Positions 15,279-17,680 of a DNA stretch of 17,680 nt are shown piece after piece (the first letter of the stretch is position 1; every line of letters starts with the position of its first letter). Source of the DNA: Methylococcaceae bacterium UBA7658 (lineage in GTDB: Bacteria; Pseudomonadota; Gammaproteobacteria; Methylococcales; Methylomonadaceae); the NCBI GenBank assembly GCA_002483425.1, contig DLHW01000061.1:16685-34364 (forward strand), read 5' to 3'. A program made the position numbers and the translations under genes. A model generated the notes under the pieces. The model had not been told where the DNA came from. It saw only the letters and a list, made by a program, of their open reading frames with translations, and did no database searches.

Positions 15279-17495
15279 TTGCTCACAGCCAAACGCTCGC
15301 GTCGCGCGGAGACCGGATTGCTGATTACTGTTCTTGCAAAACGCTTTCCCACATTTAGTGAGGCAGAATGTGCGACGCTCAGTGAACTCGAGCACCAGTC
15401 ACCCGCACAACTTCAGCGCGAACGTGAATCTATTCACGCCTTGCTTCTTGCGCCAGACTTGAATGGTTTCGAGCGTCAGGAGTTGGTCGCCGTTCTAACA
15501 TACATCGATGAACTCGTAAAACGCAGCGCGAACGTACCTAGCAATCAGACCTTTCTCGCAGAACGCGGGGCACGTGAGTTTGAAAACACCGTCATCCGCG
15601 TCGCGACGTTGCGCCGCGATCGCGGAGTCTCGACAGGCAAGCTTACCGCACTGAAATCTCCTGAGACACAGAGCCGCGCAATCGCCCACAATCCGTTGAC
15701 CGTCGCGAACGAAGTAGCTCGTATATTGCAGGGAACACTGGGGATGCCGCTCGGCCGTCTCGGGCCTCAGGGTGTGGTCGTACAATTAATCCTGCCGCAA
15801 ATCCGGCCCCTCACGGATACCGAGCTTCTCGAGATGACCGCAAAGCTCCTTGAGCGGCACCCGCGTGAGGTGCCACTGCTTATCGAATTGATGAATCATC
15901 CGGATTTTCGCGCCTATGTTCTCGGACGGCGGCCGTTCTATGACTTCGTTGTGAAGCATTGGGAACTTTCCGCCGTCGACGTGATTAGCTTCCTAGGCGG
16001 TGTCGGTTTCGGAATCGTAACAGATATGGTGGAGACGGCCAGGTTCTTCATAGAGATGACTCGTATCGCCGCACACCCTCAGCAGATTGTAATCGAGCTG
16101 ATACCACTTGCGGCACGCGGCCGCATGCATGAAGCGGCGGAGTTGCTAAAGGGGCAAATTGCCATAGTCGTTGAGGCCATCCGCGCAATATGGCACTTTC
16201 TTGGCCAGATCACGCAGTGGCCCGATATGGCGAGCGCCGCTTTGCAGGCAAAAGTGCAGGAATTCAACGAACACCTTTCCAGATTTGAGTTCTTTGATGC
16301 CGGTAAAATGATCGGACCGATAATTGGGCTTATAGTGACACTCACCGTCGCCGCATTACGTAGTGGGGTACGACTGGGTAAGGCGCTTTTCGAAGCGCTG
16401 CCAAACTTGCGGTTCACGCAACTCGCACATACGCTCGATGTCGTTCGCATGCGCAAAATCCTTGAAGCGTTCCGCGACACGCTGACAACGCGCGCACGCG
16501 CTCTCGCCGCCCAAGTCGACCGTGGCGCACAGAAGGCGGCGGAGAACATCATCGAAGCTTTCATTCCTGGGGTGGGTACTTTCGGGCTCGGGATCGGGCC
16601 GGAGGAAGCGTTCGTATATGTAACTTCGGCAAGCGGCGGGGCGATTCGGCGTGCCGTCGTCACGGATTTCCTGGATCACGCGCGTGGGCTTGTTGCGATG
16701 ACAGTGAAGCTCGGGGACGAGACCTTCGCAGAGTTAATCGGCGGAATTGAAGAGCTGTTCGATGTGCAAAAGCTCCTGAAACGCAAAGGACCCAGCCGCA
16801 GTGAGTTGCATGCAATTGAAGCTGCAGAGCTTGAAGTTGCAGAGCTTAAAAAAATTTACGAACGTATTGCTGACGTCACTCGCTATACGAAGGAAGAACT
16901 TAACTTGATCGTTCGTTATCTCGCTAGTCTTGAGCAAAAATTTCCTAAGCTCAAGGACTTCAAGCTGCGGCCGATTCGGAGGCCGAAAGGCGGGAGTGAA
17001 CCAATCTGGTTCGAGCGTATGCACATGGATCAGAGTGAATTCGGATTCGGAGGCCGTTGGCCAGATTCGAAGAGCCCGCCGGGTCGAATCGACTTCCAGC
17101 TTGACGGGTTAATGATGGATGGCTCAATCGGCGAGGCGAAATTCTCCGCGCTCGATCCGCGGGACTACGATTCTTTTCGCAGATCCATAGAAATCGACGA
17201 GGTTCCGACCGCCACACGCAGTTCCTTCGAACTCGAGCCGGGTCTGCTCGATGAGATTGCCGAGGAAGTCCCCAATCTCGACCCACGCATTCGGCAAAAT
17301 ACCAGGTGGCTTGCAGATCGGATGGGAGATATGGCCAATCAGTTCGACCGCCTAAAGCAAATTGCGGAGGCGGCGAGCTTACCGGGTGTGGAAATCGCGG
17401 CAAACACCGAAGAACTTGGGAAACTGATCGAAGCACTGCTAAGACAACGCTATGGCGACCGCCATTTCTTCACGATCATCACGCCGTCGCGGTGA
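15279..17495 (+). CDS. Gene C: putative polymorphic toxin with C-terminal PD-(D/E)XK-like nuclease
   Basis: The protein has 738 residues if the TTG at 15279 is used, or 725 from the TTG at 15318. The N-terminal 230 residues are mostly helical and charged. Two hydrophobic glycine-bearing segments follow, at about 235-252 (ISFLGGVGFGIVTD) and 344-362 (MIGPIIGLIVTLTVAAL), as in the middle of many polymorphic toxins. A Glu/Leu-rich helical part lies at 480-555. The C-terminal 180 residues carry the likely activity: PGRIDFQLDG at 601-610, then GEAKF at 618-622. D605 or D609 with E619 and K621 form a D-x(n)-E-x-K signature of restriction-endonuclease-fold nucleases. A helix beginning QNTRW (672) and a final strand FFTIITP follow, as in Tox-REase-type domains. 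DNA cleavage is inferred, not shown. No signal peptide exists. The GC-rich codon use differs from upstream genes, suggesting separate acquisition. Confidence 0.7.
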   Translation: MLTAKRSRRAETGLLITVLAKRFPTFSEAECATLSELEHQSPAQLQRERESIHALLLAPDLNGFERQELVAVLTYIDELVKRSANVPSNQTFLAERGAREFENTVIRVATLRRDRGVSTGKLTALKSPETQSRAIAHNPLTVANEVARILQGTLGMPLGRLGPQGVVVQLILPQIRPLTDTELLEMTAKLLERHPREVPLLIELMNHPDFRAYVLGRRPFYDFVVKHWELSAVDVISFLGGVGFGIVTDMVETARFFIEMTRIAAHPQQIVIELIPLAARGRMHEAAELLKGQIAIVVEAIRAIWHFLGQITQWPDMASAALQAKVQEFNEHLSRFEFFDAGKMIGPIIGLIVTLTVAALRSGVRLGKALFEALPNLRFTQLAHTLDVVRMRKILEAFRDTLTTRARALAAQVDRGAQKAAENIIEAFIPGVGTFGLGIGPEEAFVYVTSASGGAIRRAVVTDFLDHARGLVAMTVKLGDETFAELIGGIEELFDVQKLLKRKGPSRSELHAIEAAELEVAELKKIYERIADVTRYTKEELNLIVRYLASLEQKFPKLKDFKLRPIRRPKGGSEPIWFERMHMDQSEFGFGGRWPDSKSPPGRIDFQLDGLMMDGSIGEAKFSALDPRDYDSFRRSIEIDEVPTATRSSFELEPGLLDEIAEEVPNLDPRIRQNTRWLADRMGDMANQFDRLKQIAEAASLPGVEIAANTEELGKLIEALLRQRYGDRHFFTIITPSR
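15308..15320 (+). promoter_or_regulatory. Shine-Dalgarno-like GGAG with TTG, alternative start of gene C
   Basis: GGAG at 15308-15311, six bases before an in-frame TTG at 15318, is the best initiation signal near the B-C junction. The TTG at 15279 lies directly after the gene B stop (TAATTG) with no clear ribosome site, and the first in-frame ATG is some 150 codons in. Initiation at 15318 gives about 725 residues. Confidence 0.5.
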
Positions 17496-17680
17496 AAGGA
17501 TGGTATATCCAATGGGATTATTAGCCCAGCACGATTGAATTATAACAATGGTGCGAAAATTCTATTAAGCAAAAGGGCGAATGACAACCTGTTTATGAAG
17601 TTTGCGTCCGGGGAAACACGAAAACTGTATGTTGATGGCCGCTTTGAGTACTACGAAAAAATTGGTTATTTGGCGTAAAG
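17496..17680 (+). other. Downstream tail with a short open stretch in the frame of gene C
   Basis: After the TGA at 17493-17495 the same frame is open again for 60 codons, to the TAA at 17676-17678. It has no ATG until 17595 (27 codons left) and a possible TTG at 17535. The translated stretch ends FASGETRKLYVDGRFEYYEK and then IGYLA. I do not recognise it. It could be a remnant of a coding sequence, part of an immunity gene or chance. A separate ATG at 17500 runs only 12 codons. No terminator or immunity gene was identified before the window ends. Confidence 0.35.

Noticed and set aside
16079..16663. 194-codon open frame on the minus strand inside gene C
   Set aside because: It is antisense to a GC-rich gene, where long shadow frames are expected. 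Its Ala/Ser/Arg-rich translation has no motif and no ribosome site.
1..17680. CRISPR array, insertion sequence or integrase
   Set aside because: No regularly spaced direct repeats, terminal inverted repeats or transposase/integrase motifs were seen on reading either strand.

Overview
This window looks like chromosomal DNA from a gammaproteobacterium. The housekeeping genes (hrpA, fbp, dtd, and the miaB-phoH-ybeY-corC string) have gammaproteobacterial sequence and order. The moderate GC content and gene mix would fit a methanotroph-type lineage (Methylococcales), but that placement is an inference.

Layout. Bases 1-491 are the 3' end of an HrpA-like RNA helicase gene. Bases 492-1146 are an AT-rich non-coding stretch with a tight cluster of DnaA-box-like 9-mers at 725-802. 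A SemiSWEET sugar transporter (1147-1419) and fructose-1,6-bisphosphatase (1522-2529) follow on the plus strand. On the minus strand lie a secreted trypsin-like protease (2586-3407), a membrane-anchored SPFH/band-7 protein (3541-4842) and a secreted thermonuclease with an N-terminal DUF4124-like segment (4992-5831). D-aminoacyl-tRNA deacylase (5897-6352) is alone on the plus strand. The minus-strand run miaB > phoH > ybeY > corC > galE (11202 down to 6519) has 3-nt gaps, ATGA overlaps and a 12-nt gap, so it is almost certainly one operon for tRNA modification and ribosome/RNA quality control, with galE in the last place.

From about 11200 the character changes. After 536 bases without a gene come three co-directional plus-strand genes that I cannot assign to a named system. 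Gene A (11739-12737) encodes a 332-residue protein with a transthyretin-like N-terminus. Gene B (12783-15278) encodes an 831-residue protein with a Ser/Thr/Glu-rich centre and a Gly/Ser/Ala tail. Gene C (start uncertain, to 17495) encodes a protein of about 725-738 residues with hydrophobic middle segments and a C-terminal PD-(D/E)XK-like nuclease signature, the architecture of a polymorphic toxin. B and C share one reading frame and are separated by a single TAA, with no ATG at the junction. C is visibly richer in GC than the first part of B. I read A-B-C as an accessory cassette in which A and B may carry, fold or deliver the toxin C. No immunity gene is recognisable before the window ends. 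This cassette is the best candidate for an undescribed system here.
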